NCBI GenBank assembly: GCA_008330645.1
Contig: VLTN01000012.1
Location: 589,135 to 653,134 of the forward strand
Length of the DNA: 64,000 bases
Direction: 5' to 3'
Source of the DNA: Cafeteria roenbergensis
Lineage: Eukaryota > Sar > Bigyra > Bicosoecida > Cafeteriaceae
Shown: one piece after another, positions 9,904-18,973 of the stretch
Layout of the letters: each line of letters opens with the position of its first letter
Position numbering within the stretch: the stretch's first letter is position 1
Made by a program: the position numbers and the translations under genes
Notes under the pieces: generated by a model
The model's input: only the letters and a program-made list of their open reading frames with translations
Told to the model about the DNA's origin: nothing
Databases searched by the model: none

Positions 9904-10798
9904 CGTCGCGCAGCTCCTTCATGTTGGCGCCGTGGTCGAGGCCGGCGTAGACCTTGCGGGAGACGGCGCCCGCGCCCTCGAAGCCCTCGCGCGACTTGGT
10001 GACCTGCTCCTGGGCGTCGGCGCCCCACTCCGGCAGCACCACGCCGTCGCTGTCGCCGTGGCAAAAGTGCACCGGGATGGTCTTTCCGGCGTCGGTGGCG
10101 CCCTCGAGGGCGGCCTCGAGCGCGGGGAGGTAGCCGGAGAGGACGAGGCACCCGGCGAGCGCCTTGCTGCTCTGCATGGCCGTGAACAGCGACAGCGCGG
10201 CGCCCTGGCTGAAGCCCGCGAGGACGACGCGGCTGTGCGGGACCTTCCCGTCCTCGGGCTCGTCCCCGTCGGTGGCGAAGCGCGCCACGATGGCCTCGAT
10301 CTCCTTGCGGGAGTCCTGGATACCGTCCGAGCGCTCCTTGGACCGATCGGCCGCCAGGGACCGGATGTCGTACCAGGCGGGCATGGGCATGCCGCCGTTG
10401 AGCGTCACCGGGCGGGTCGCCGCCGTGGGGAGCACGATGCGGGTGTAGGGCATGGCGGGGGCGAAGACATGGACGGCGGCGTCGAGCCAGCCCATCGCGG
10501 TGTCGCCGAGGCCGTGCGAGATGACCAGCAGGCCGCTGACGGGCGAGCCGCGGGGCTCGAGAATGACCATGGGCCGGCCCTCGTCGCCCTCGCAGGGCTC
10601 GACGGACACCTTGTGGGTGGGGAGGACTTGCGCGGCGCGGGCCGCGGCTGCCATTGCGTGGTCGACGGTGACCTCGTAGAAGGAGCTTGAAGCGGCGCAA
10701 GTGCCAAAGGCGCACACTCCGGCGAAGAGGTGCGAGAGCGCGCGGCGGGGTGCTGCGACTCGAGCGGTTCTGCGCAGCGCCGACTGCACGCGGAGCAT
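9872..10798 (-). CDS. acyl-protein thioesterase / carboxylesterase (APT1/LYPLA type)
   Basis: 308 aa from the ATG at 10798. This is an alpha/beta-hydrolase of the phospholipase/carboxylesterase family that removes palmitate from S-acylated proteins or hydrolyses lysolipids. Features: the oxyanion segment LLVISHGLGDTAMGW; the nucleophile elbow GFSQGAALS (Ser in GFSQG); Asp in HGDSDGVV; and His in LDHGANMKEL, giving a complete Ser-Asp-His triad. The first ~45 residues (MLRVQSALRRTARVAAPRRA...) are Arg-rich without acids and are followed by a hydrophobic stretch. They may be a mitochondrial presequence or signal anchor absent from cytosolic APT1. The frame remains open well upstream, but homology starts after this ATG. 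The 3' end is tandemly duplicated. Confidence 0.9.
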   Translation of the reverse strand: MLRVQSALRRTARVAAPRRALSHLFAGVCAFGTCAASSSFYEVTVDHAMAAAARAAQVLPTHKVSVEPCEGDEGRPMVILEPRGSPVSGLLVISHGLGDTAMGWLDAAVHVFAPAMPYTRIVLPTAATRPVTLNGGMPMPAWYDIRSLAADRSKERSDGIQDSRKEIEAIVARFATDGDEPEDGKVPHSRVVLAGFSQGAALSLFTAMQSSKALAGCLVLSGYLPALEAALEGATDAGKTIPVHFCHGDSDGVVLPEWGADAQEQVTKSREGFEGAGAVSRKVYAGLDHGANMKELRDALAVVQGWLR

Positions 10799-11109
10799 GC
10801 AGAGGCGCGCCGGGGGGTGGGGGGGGGCAGGGCCGCTGGTGAGCGATGGCCGAAATGCTGCGCGCCCGCGCGCCGGCCCATAGTCAGCGCAGAGTTGGCG
10901 GCGCGGTCGGCAGAGGCGCTCGCTCAGAGTTGCCCGATTGACGCGGGAGTGATCTGGGAGGCCTGTGTCGCACCCCGCTTTGCGCCGAAAACCCCGCCCG
11001 TCGCTGGCCCAATTCCCCCGGGAGCGGGGAGTGCGCCCCGGGTACTGGCCACCTGCGGAGGCCTGCCGCGGTCGCGGGCGCGTCCCGCGCTGGCGGCACG
11101 GCGGAGGCA
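10799..11109. other. divergent intergenic region, 311 bp
   Basis: This separates the start codons of the thioesterase (minus) and the CaaX protein (plus). By arrangement it should contain both promoters. No TATA-like element or repeat is obvious in this GC-rich stretch. Confidence 0.35.
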
Positions 11110-11937
11110 ATGGCCACGGAGGGAGGCGCGCAGGCCGGCAGCCAGCGTGCCGATTCCCGAGTTGAGCCGGGCCGGTCCGCCTCCTCGGGCGCCGGCGAGG
11201 CTGCCGAGCCGCAGCTAGTGCCCGTCGCAGCCGCGGCGAGCAGTGGCGGCGGTGCGGGGGCAGGCGCAAGCAGCCAGCCTGCAGCGGCTGCCCGCAGCAG
11301 GGGCGCCAAGCCAAAGACAGAGTCGGTTGCGGACGCCCCCTCGCCAGAGCGGTCCCGGGCGCGCCCAAAGGACCGGGCCGACGGCCGCAAAGGGCAGGGC
11401 GGAGGAGCAGGGCTGTCGCCTCCCCCCTCGGCGTCGGGCGGCCCGGGGTACGACCACGGCGGCGCCGCCGCGGACCGCGCGACGACGAACGGACGCGCCG
11501 GCAGCCCTGCACAGCACAGGCACGACCAGGCCGCCGGGCACAGCGCCAAAGTGCGGCCGGCAGCCGGCCCTCGCGGCGCCTATTTCCCGGCGGACGAGGG
11601 GCACTTGCGGGACCCGGGGGCGATCGATATGCTTGGGGGCGAGGCCCAAGCAGACTTGCAGGGCGCAGACGCTCCAGGTCAGATTTTGTCAGGGCCAGAG
11701 GCCTACCTCCCGCACCAGCTGGGTCCCGAAATGCAAATGGGCGGCGTGATCCCCCCGGCGTACGGGCAAGGGCCAGCAACCACGTTTGCGGTGCCGGGGC
11801 ACGGCACGCGCGTCACCTGGTCCGACGAGATGGGAAACCCGCTGGCCGAGGTCTTTTACTCGGCGCACCTGCACTACAGCTCCGAGTGGCGCATGGACGA
11901 GGCCGAGCACGGCAGCGTGTGCTGCACTGTTATGTGA
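11110..11937 (+). CDS. disordered protein with RVxW motif and C-terminal CaaX box
   Basis: 275 aa, single exon. Residues 1 to about 160 are low-complexity (Ala/Gly/Ser/Pro/Arg). The C-terminal ~80 residues look constrained: HGTRVTWSDEMGNPLAEVFY, then the end GSVCCTVM. RVTW preceded by Gly-Thr fits the RVxF/W docking motif for protein phosphatase 1. The last four residues, CTVM, form a CaaX box with Met at X, which favours farnesylation. The preceding Cys could be palmitoylated. A membrane-tethered PP1 regulator is therefore a reasonable but unproved idea. I recognise no named family. It is divergent from the depalmitoylating thioesterase. Confidence 0.7.
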   Translation: MATEGGAQAGSQRADSRVEPGRSASSGAGEAAEPQLVPVAAAASSGGGAGAGASSQPAAAARSRGAKPKTESVADAPSPERSRARPKDRADGRKGQGGGAGLSPPPSASGGPGYDHGGAAADRATTNGRAGSPAQHRHDQAAGHSAKVRPAAGPRGAYFPADEGHLRDPGAIDMLGGEAQADLQGADAPGQILSGPEAYLPHQLGPEMQMGGVIPPAYGQGPATTFAVPGHGTRVTWSDEMGNPLAEVFYSAHLHYSSEWRMDEAEHGSVCCTVM

Positions 11938-12494
11938 GCCGCGGCGCCGCCTCCCCGCTGGCGGCGCCGCGGCCGGCCAGGGGAGGAACTCCCCACCCTC
12001 GTCGCACCTTTCGCGAGCGTTGCCGAGGCCCCTCTGCCCGCTTCTGCCGGCGCCACCGTCCGAGCCTGCCCTCCCTGCTGCTGTCCTTCAGCCCCCCCCC
12101 CGGGCCCGCGGCTTTGGCGATGCAAGCCGGCAGTGTCTGCTCGTGGCGGGGCGGGTGGGGCTGCTCTTGCTTGTGGAAAGGAGCGCGCGGCGGCGAGGCG
12201 ACGAGATGGCGCTCCCTCGTTTTTCGTGGGTTTGCGGCAAGTTTGTGTGCTTTGTTCCTCTGAGTTGAGTGGGCGCGCCCGCCCACGAGTGCGTTCGGCC
12301 TTCCCAGAACAGGTTCTTCGTGTCCCGAGCTCGTCCGTCGGCGAGTGCGAGTGCGCGCGCGCGCACCCAAGCCACGCAGCCGCCTTGATGTTGATTTCTA
12401 AGAGACTGCTTGTCAGGGTGGTCGCGAGACCCGCCAAGACAACGCGAGACGCGTCAAGACAACGCACCCAAACGCGCCCGCGGCGGCGAACCCG
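11938..12494. other. convergent intergenic region, 557 bp
   Basis: 3' flanks of the CaaX gene and the channel gene. It contains a C-rich stretch near 12092-12110 and an alternating GC/TG run near 12350-12365. I see no gene. Confidence 0.4.
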
Positions 12495-14258
12495 TCACCC
12501 AGTCGCCTCCCCCGCGGCGTCGCGGCCCCACGCGCCGCGCCTCGCCACGCCGCCCTCGTCGCCAGCCGCGTTGGCCATGCCCTCGGGGCCCGCCTCGTGG
12601 CCGATGCGGCCGGCGTCTCCCAGGCCCGGCTCGCGCGGCTCGGCGCTGAAGACGCCGTCGCTGGCGTGCGAGTACCCGTCTGTGTCCCCGTGCCCGCGCC
12701 GCAGCAGCGGCTGAGCGGGCGACGCCCCCCCCGACGCAACGCCGCCGGCGCCGCGCAGCCCCGGCGCTCTGGGCTCCAGCTCCGCCACGCGCTGGACCGC
12801 GCAGCAGCACAGCAGAGGCCACCACCCCGCCCGCTCGGCGCCCGGGCCAAGCGTGAGGATGTCCGCATCGCGGCCGCGAACCGTCGCCGTGCCCTCCGCG
12901 TGCGCGGCCGAGGGCGGCAGCGGCCCCCCCGTGAGGCCGGCACGCCGGTCCGCCTCCGCCTCCGCAAGCGCTGTGGCCCGCGACGCGTAGCACTGCCGGG
13001 GGCAGCATGCGTCCCCGCACTCGTCCATGGCAGCGCAGGCCCTCGGGACGCTGGCGCCGCGCCGCAGCCATGCCGCGTACCGTCTCGTCCACCACCGCCC
13101 AGACGCGCCCCCGGCCGGCCAGGGAATGCCCCCGGCGGACGGAGGCGCGCCCGCCGCCGCCGCCCTCCCCGCAGCGACGGTGGACCCCTCTTCGTCCTCG
13201 TCCTCCGCCGCCGCCGCCCCTGCAGCCGCCGCCTCCTCGTCCTCCTCAAAGGCGGCGCCACGAGCGCCCCGGGAGTCCTCCCCGTCCCCGCCGCCCTTGC
13301 CGCCCTTGCCCCACGGCCTGTACTGCGAGGGGTGGCGCCCCGTGAGGTCGTGGTAGAGGCTGCCTCTGCCCGCGCACCAGCGCAGGAGGTGCATCATCAC
13401 GTCGAAGGCGCCCGTGCCGAACACGAGGCCCATGATGCCACCGAGCTCCGCCCCCAGGTCCAGCAGCGAGTACCGCGGCAGCTCGCTGATGACCGTCTCG
13501 GTCATGGAGCCGTAGTGGAACCCCATCACCACGGTCTGGTCGGGGTCCCCGAAGGCCTCGCTGAAGTTGGACACGCCCGAGACGGTGTCGCGCGCCTCGA
13601 ACTGGGAGTCGGACGTGCCGTTGAGGAAGGTCTGCGTCAGGCGGCGCATCCGGAAGAACTTTGGCTGCCCCGGGGAGGCCAGAAGCACGTTGGAGAGCTC
13701 CTGCGGGCAGGTCTTGCCGTGCTCGCACTGCGGGTGCAGCGACACGTGGACCCCGACGAAGCGCGAGGTGGGCGGGTACTTGTCCCGGTGGATGCGCAGC
13801 ATGATCATGAGCGTGTCGGCCAGCCCCGTCTTCTCCGTGGTGTAGAGGCTGCCGTTGAGGTGGTTGTTGAACGCGAGGCAGTGCGGCATTCCAGGCGGAA
13901 CCACGGCGGCGCAGCGCGTGGTGGCGTTGGAGACGTACGAGCCGCACCAGACCCGCTCCAGCGGGACGTGCGGGGCCATGTTGCACACGGTGATGGCCGG
14001 GAAGGGCAGGTTCTCGGCCGCGCGCATGTGCACGGCCGTCGTCGGCTGCTCGTGCTGCATTTCGCCAGTCCGCCGGATCAGCACGCTGGTCATCCACGAC
14101 GTCAGGATGATAAACCCCGTCAGGGCCACGCTGCGGTCGCGAGGGGGCGGCGCGGGGGGCAAGATGGGCGCTGCAACTCGAGCCCGCACGCGCACACCTG
14201 CCCACCTTCACAGCGGCTGCCGCCCACAGCAAGACTGAGACGCGCAAGTAGTGACCGC
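12495..14258 (-). CDS. DEG/ENaC/ASIC-like (amiloride-sensitive) cation channel; 5' exon(s) unresolved
   Basis: Main exon 14130-12495 plus a well-phased upstream exon 14258-14198. At least one further 5' exon is needed, because no start codon lies in these two. TM1 is VALTGFIILTSWMTSVL. Right after it comes AAENLPFPAITVCNMAP, the family signature of ASC channels (FPAVTICN). The extracellular part has several Cys and Asn-X-Ser/Thr sites (NATT, NGSL, NGTS, NFSE). TM2 is LLDLGAELGGIMGLVFGTGAFDVMMHLL, matching the family's LxDxGGxxGLFxGAS pattern, with GTG where the G-x-S selectivity filter sits. A ~290-residue Ala/Arg/Cys-rich cytoplasmic tail follows. The protein should form trimeric Na+-type channels at a membrane. 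A candidate first coding exon (TKLVWLPADADLWLDRL, near 14325-14385) did not join in phase. Confidence 0.8.
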
Positions 14259-14928
14259 CTGCAAGCGGCGCCTTGCACGGCCGGCTGCAGCCTCCCAGGG
14301 CGGCCCCTCTCACGCTGCGATCAGCCGGTCGAGCCACAGGTCGGCATCCGCCGGCAGCCACACCAGCTTGGTCCGCTCCCGAACGCGGCCTTCGCCGCGC
14401 CCACCTCCTGGCATCTCGGCCCTCCTTGCCAGGCCGGTGCGGAGCGCTGCAGGGGTGGTCGCGCGCGCGCCCTTGCGGCCGCGGCTCCGGGCAGAGCCGC
14501 AGAAGGCCATCGTCGTGACGACTGACGCAAATATGACAGCGCCCCCCCGAAAAGGTCGCTCCGCCCACAACAGGCCGCCGGCCCGAGAGGCGGTCGCGAC
14601 CAGCCCGGGAGCTGGGGTGCTGGCTGTGCCGCCGTCGCCTGCAGCGACTGTGCGAGCGCGGGCATGCGTTTCGTGCGTGTTTGCGCGAGAGCACCCCAAC
14701 CTCTCTGCGCAAAGCCGAGCCAAATCTGTTTGGTCCGTGCCGCCGCCGGGGCGCTGGCCCAGCCGCCTTGCCCAAGCGTATCCACACTTGCGGGCGCGCG
14801 GGCTCCAACACGGGGCGCCAGAAGGCAGCAGAGCGCGCGCCATAGGGGTGTGTCAGCGCGCGCTGGGGGCAGACACGCACAGGACGCGCGGCCGAGCACC
14901 AACGCATGCTTGTGAAGAAAGCCTAACC
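14259..14928. other. 670 bp upstream of the channel gene, probable 5' exon(s)
   Basis: This region probably holds the missing 5' exon(s) and promoter of the channel gene, plus the 3' flank of the DUF4336 gene. The minus-strand segment near 14325-14385 ends at a GTGAGA donor and could be coding. Its phase does not fit the next exon, so it is not annotated as CDS. Confidence 0.3.
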
Positions 14929-16026
14929 CTACCCAGAGGGGGCCCCGACCGCCTTTTCCGCCGCGTCGAGGCCCAGCTCCCACATGGCCTTGAACGCCGG
15001 CATGGCATCGCCTCCGTCGTCCGGCACGAAGGGCACGGAGGCGTGGGCCCCCGCGAGCCGCTCCGCGGGGGCCCAGCGCCTGCACATGCGGTCGACCGAC
15101 TCCCGCACGGCTGCGGCGCTGCCCGTTTGGACCACGCGGTGCGTCCGGTACACGGGCAGCTCTGGGCGGCGGAAGGACCCGGCCGGTTTCGTGAGCTTGA
15201 ACCAGAGCCTGCCGAACCAGCTGGGCTGCTGCTCAGCCGGGGCCCCGGCCGCGTAGCCGGTGTAGGCCGCGTCGGCAGCAATGAGCGTGCGCGTGGGGCC
15301 GTGGAAATGCACAATCTCGTTCATGGCCTGCGGGGCGCCCTCGAGCAAGCAGCCCTCCAGCTCGTCGCAGATGGAGTGGAAGAAGCGCTTCTCGCAGCCC
15401 ACGGCGGCGGAGGCGTCCACCAGCGGCAGCACCTCCTGGTCGGGCATCTTGTCCTGCAGCGACTCGCCCATGGCGCTGGGTGCCCCCATAACCGTGGCGG
15501 CCGGGAACAGCGCCGTCCACTGCTCCGCAAACAGCCAGTGTTGCAGGTTGGGAGCCACGACACATCCCACTGCGCGATCCGGCTCGAGCCCGCTGGCGAG
15601 GGCGATTTCGCGAATGGCCGATTGCGCGGCGGCGGTGGCGGGCGCCGGGGAGATCAACACCAGGCAAGGAGCTCCGTCGCCGTCAGTGACGCCAGTGCTC
15701 GCCAGAACAATGGCCATGGTGGTGTCGAGCACAAATGGGGCCGGCTCTCCAGCACGCAGTCGCTCCACAGCCTCCGCTTCCTCCGCAAGCTCCTCTTTCG
15801 TGCTCTCCTGCCCGTCGGCCGCCGCGTCCAGCACCCATGGCTTGGCGTCAAGCAGGCCGAGCAGCCGCGCGCGCAGACCCGAGTACGTCAACCCGCTCGA
15901 TTGCCCCTCGCCGAGGTGGAACCAGCCCTTGAGCAGCCACAGGCCCTTGCCGCACGGAACGAGCACTTCCGGGCGGGTGTCGTCGGCCGTGCCGCCGCAG
16001 CAACAATCGCTCTCGCTTGCCGCCAT
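14929..16026 (-). CDS. DUF4336 family protein
   Basis: 365 aa from the ATG at 16026; the frame extends to 16167, but only from a GTG, so the ATG is preferred. The N-terminus is Cys-rich (SDCCCGG). Family-like landmarks are LWLLKGWFHLGEG near the start, CVVAPNLQHWLFAEQWTALF in the middle and MNEIVHFHGPTRTLIAADAAY toward the C-terminus. These correspond to the APNxxHHxF and NExxFFHRPSRTLI-type motifs of DUF4336, a family distantly related to metallo-beta-lactamase-fold proteins. The biochemical function is unknown. No signal peptide or TM segment is seen. It is divergent from the mitochondrial gene at 16284 with 257 bp between starts. Confidence 0.78.
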   Translation of the reverse strand: MAASESDCCCGGTADDTRPEVLVPCGKGLWLLKGWFHLGEGQSSGLTYSGLRARLLGLLDAKPWVLDAAADGQESTKEELAEEAEAVERLRAGEPAPFVLDTTMAIVLASTGVTDGDGAPCLVLISPAPATAAAQSAIREIALASGLEPDRAVGCVVAPNLQHWLFAEQWTALFPAATVMGAPSAMGESLQDKMPDQEVLPLVDASAAVGCEKRFFHSICDELEGCLLEGAPQAMNEIVHFHGPTRTLIAADAAYTGYAAGAPAEQQPSWFGRLWFKLTKPAGSFRRPELPVYRTHRVVQTGSAAAVRESVDRMCRRWAPAERLAGAHASVPFVPDDGGDAMPAFKAMWELGLDAAEKAVGAPSG

Positions 16027-16283
16027 TCGCCCCGGGCTGCTCCCGGTTGTGCGCCCGCCGGAGGCCAGCTGCAACCGAACTATGGCCCTCAGATGTGCCG
16101 GCTCTGCCCTGAGTTGCGCCCGCAACTGAGGGCAGCGCCGTCGTCGTCGCTTGCGCGTCCCGGCCACGCCCGTCCCCGGCAGGCCCCGAGGCGGCCGCGC
16201 TGCTGCTCCGGCCCGCGTTTGCGAGGACCGCCAACTCGGGCGTCCGTGCGCTGCGCGTCGAGCTTGCCTCGTCAGGCGCCGTG

Positions 16284-18392
16284 ATGCTGTCCCGCGCAGG
16301 GCGCTTCGCCGGCGCGCCAGCCCGCGCCGCTGCCGGGCTGGCCCGCCCGCGCGCCGTCCGCGCGCCCGCCGTGGCGGTGCGTCGCTTTCACGCGGCGAGG
16401 GCTGCGCGGAGCGACGCGGGGGCCAAGAGCGGGGCGACCAAGGCGGCGGCCGAGGCCGCCGAGCCCAAGCAAAAGGCCAAGGACAAGTACGAGCCCACGG
16501 CCCTGGACACGGTGGCAGACTTTGTGTTCGACAACCCGGGCCGCATCATCGGCGGGCTGCTCGCCGTGTTCATGGGGTACGTTCTCCGGTCGTGGATGGA
16601 CGACACGGAGCGCGGCGGCCACGAGGAGGCACTCGACGCCGAGCGGCTCGTGTCCGGCCCCGAGTGGCGCGACCTGCGCGCGCTCAACAGGCTGACCGCG
16701 GCGGAGTTCTCGCGCATCGTCGCGCACTGCCTGGAACTCTTCCCCGAGGGCGAGGCCTCCCCGGACGACTTCCTGTGGGTGGTGGACGCGGCGCTGGCCG
16801 AGCTGCGCGCCGAGCAGGCCGACCTGGAGGCAGAGCAGGCCGCGGACAGGGCCCGCGCGTCGGCGGTCGAGGCCCGTCGCGGGGAGGTTGCCCAGCGCGA
16901 GCTGGAGCGCCGCCGCCGCCTGGCCCAGCTGCGCGCCGCCGAGGCCGAGGAGGCGGCGGAGCGTTCCCGGGCCTGGCTGCGCGCCGTCACGATGGGCCTG
17001 CTCGGGGGCCCCGCGCCCGGCGAGTCCGGCAAGCAGGGATCCTCGCTCGGCCCCGGCGGCGCCCCCGCGGCCCACGGGGGCGGGTCAGGCGCCTCCTTCG
17101 GCGCCGACGTCTACGCCGACGAGGAGGAGGCAGAGGCCGTGACGGAGCCCTGGACGGCAGCGGCGGCCTTCCCGGGCGCGGCCGGCTCGCCGGATCCCGC
17201 CCAGGAGCCCTCGCCGTCGGGGGGCGGCGGCAGGTCCGCCGAGTCCCTGCGCCAGGCTCTGGCCGCATGGGAGGCCGCCCTGCCTGCGATGCCAGACCCG
17301 GACATGGCAGCCGACATGGCGGCGCAGCTCCGCCGCGCCGCCCTGCCCCCCGCCTCCCTGCGTGACCGGCACGTGATGGAGCGCCTCCTCGTCAGCGTCG
17401 CCACGGGCCAGCGGCGCGGCGACGCCGGCGCTGTGGACGGCGCAGGACTGCCCTCCGCCCCCCAGCCGGCGGGCATCCTCCTCCCCGTCATGCGCCTGGT
17501 CCGGCGCGCCGAATCCCTCCTGCGGGGCACCGGGCCAGACCAGAGCAACGGTGCCGCCGTCGGGGTGGACACCTCCGCCGCCCGGCGCGACACCCTGCCC
17601 CTCCCCCTCCTGCTCACCGCGCTGCTCAACCTCGTCGACGAGGGCGCCGACGGCCGCATGGACCTCCTCCTCGCCCTGCACGCCGACACCCACCCCCTGC
17701 TCGCGGGCCCCGCCGCCGCCGTGGCCCTCCCCGCCGGCTACGCCGCCGCCCAGGTGGACTTCCGCCGCCGCGCAAGGTCCCTCGGCTTCGCAGGCACCTT
17801 CCGCGGGGACGCCAGCGACGACGTCCGGTCCGTTGCGCCGGAGACGCGCGCCGCTGTTGACGGCGTGGAAGCCGACGCCGCTGCCGCGGCAGCCGACGCG
17901 GCACACGCAGCCGACGCCGCCGCGGCCGCTGGCGCCGACGCCGCCGACGCCGCCCCGGCTGCCGCGGCCGCAGTGGCGCGCGCAAGCGTGTTCGAGAACG
18001 CCGAGGCCGCCGCCGAACGCCTCAAGCTCCGGGATTCGCCCACCGACCCCGCCGCGCCCCCGAGGCGGCCCCCCGTGTGCCCGGCCGTGCTGCGGCAGCG
18101 CGACGTCACCTCTGCGATCGCCGCGCTGCAGGCCACGTGGCAGCTCTCCCCAGTGGGGGGCGTGCAGCGCGCGCGCTCATGGCCCGTCCCCGAGTGGCGC
18201 CGCCGCGACGCCGCCGCCAGCATCAGCGCGGCGTGCGCCGCCCAGAGCATCAAGCCGCTCCCCGCGCCTGGCACCGGCGACGCGGCCCTCTCCCGCGCCG
18301 ACGCCATGCGCCTGGTGTGGAGTGACGACGTGTGCCCCTGGGGCGAGTGTCGGCACGTGCGTGGCCCCATCATGGCAGCGGTCAGCGACTGA
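16284..18392 (+). CDS. predicted mitochondrial membrane protein with coiled coil
   Basis: 702 aa from the ATG at 16284. The N-terminus (MLSRAGRFAGAPARAAAGLA..., many Arg, no acidic residue until after RRFHAARAARSD) is a strong mitochondrial presequence. One TM segment (RIIGGLLAVFMGYVL, about 86-101) follows a conserved-looking stretch (TALDTVADFVFDNPG). A 60-residue Glu/Arg/Ala coiled coil lies at about 170-230, then Gly/Ala-rich linkers. The last ~100 residues are more ordered and end in DDVCPWGECRHVRGPIM. One TM plus coiled coil would suit an inner-membrane scaffold facing the matrix or intermembrane space. No family is recognised, so function is open. Confidence 0.7.
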   Translation: MLSRAGRFAGAPARAAAGLARPRAVRAPAVAVRRFHAARAARSDAGAKSGATKAAAEAAEPKQKAKDKYEPTALDTVADFVFDNPGRIIGGLLAVFMGYVLRSWMDDTERGGHEEALDAERLVSGPEWRDLRALNRLTAAEFSRIVAHCLELFPEGEASPDDFLWVVDAALAELRAEQADLEAEQAADRARASAVEARRGEVAQRELERRRRLAQLRAAEAEEAAERSRAWLRAVTMGLLGGPAPGESGKQGSSLGPGGAPAAHGGGSGASFGADVYADEEEAEAVTEPWTAAAAFPGAAGSPDPAQEPSPSGGGGRSAESLRQALAAWEAALPAMPDPDMAADMAAQLRRAALPPASLRDRHVMERLLVSVATGQRRGDAGAVDGAGLPSAPQPAGILLPVMRLVRRAESLLRGTGPDQSNGAAVGVDTSAARRDTLPLPLLLTALLNLVDEGADGRMDLLLALHADTHPLLAGPAAAVALPAGYAAAQVDFRRRARSLGFAGTFRGDASDDVRSVAPETRAAVDGVEADAAAAAADAAHAADAAAAAGADAADAAPAAAAAVARASVFENAEAAAERLKLRDSPTDPAAPPRRPPVCPAVLRQRDVTSAIAALQATWQLSPVGGVQRARSWPVPEWRRRDAAASISAACAAQSIKPLPAPGTGDAALSRADAMRLVWSDDVCPWGECRHVRGPIMAAVSD

Positions 18393-18973
18393 CGCGGCCG
18401 CTGCAGCCGAACGAGAAAGCAACAAGCACGGAACACCAGACACAAGCACGGAACGGCAGCCTCAAGCACGGAACACCAGCCACAGCGACGATGCTGGTCC
18501 TGACACCGCCCCCGCTGACCCCCCGGCCCCCGATGAACCGCGCGCGCGGTCAAGCCCTCCAGTGTGGATTGCTGCTCGCATACTCACACGCACAAGCATG
18601 CACAAAGGTCAGTGATAGCTCCACACGCGCTCGCTGCTTGCATGTATCTACCGCCCCCAGCAAAGGCCTGCTGCCCAGAGAGGCGGTCGTGCCACCGGTG
18701 GGGGGCCTAGCAGACACCCCGCCCGTTTCCGCTCCAGGCGTGCCGGCCCTTGCAGCCAGTGTCGGCGGCCTCGCCGCCACCAGCCGCCAGCTAGTTATGC
18801 AAGCGCCAGCCTGATGTGCGTGCGCGGGCGAGTGTGACGGTTAGAGCGGGCCGGGGGGGGGGGCAAGGGGCGCTGCGATGGCGTTTGCGCGCCGCGGGAG
18901 GGCATTCGGGCGGGCAAACGTTTCGCCGGCCGGGCTGTCGCGCAGATCAAATTGGGCCAGAGCAGGGGGCAGC
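18393..18973. other. convergent intergenic region, 581 bp, with 20-bp repeats
   Basis: 3' flanks of the mitochondrial-protein and GlcNAc kinase genes. A short direct repeat starts 31 bp after the upstream stop (see 18423-18482). A G-run lies near 18850-18860. No gene is supported. Confidence 0.4.
18423..18482. repeat. 20-bp-period direct repeat, 3 copies
   Basis: The 12-mer CAAGCACGGAAC occurs at 18423, 18443 and 18463, exactly 20 bp apart. Spacers are partly similar (ACCAGACA / GGCAGCCT / ACCAGCCA). The repeat is non-coding, in the 3' flank. Confidence 0.85.

Noticed and set aside
10799-11779. 635-codon version of the thioesterase
   Set aside because: The upstream part is antisense to the CaaX gene and has no hydrolase similarity.
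14318-14385. First exon of the channel gene (TKLVWLPADADLWLDRL)
   Set aside because: Protein-like and ends at a GTGAGA donor, but its phase does not match the next exon, so it is not included.
12597-16284. Plus-strand ORFs of 642 and 677 codons
   Set aside because: They are antisense to the channel and DUF4336 genes, Arg/Pro-rich, without motifs.
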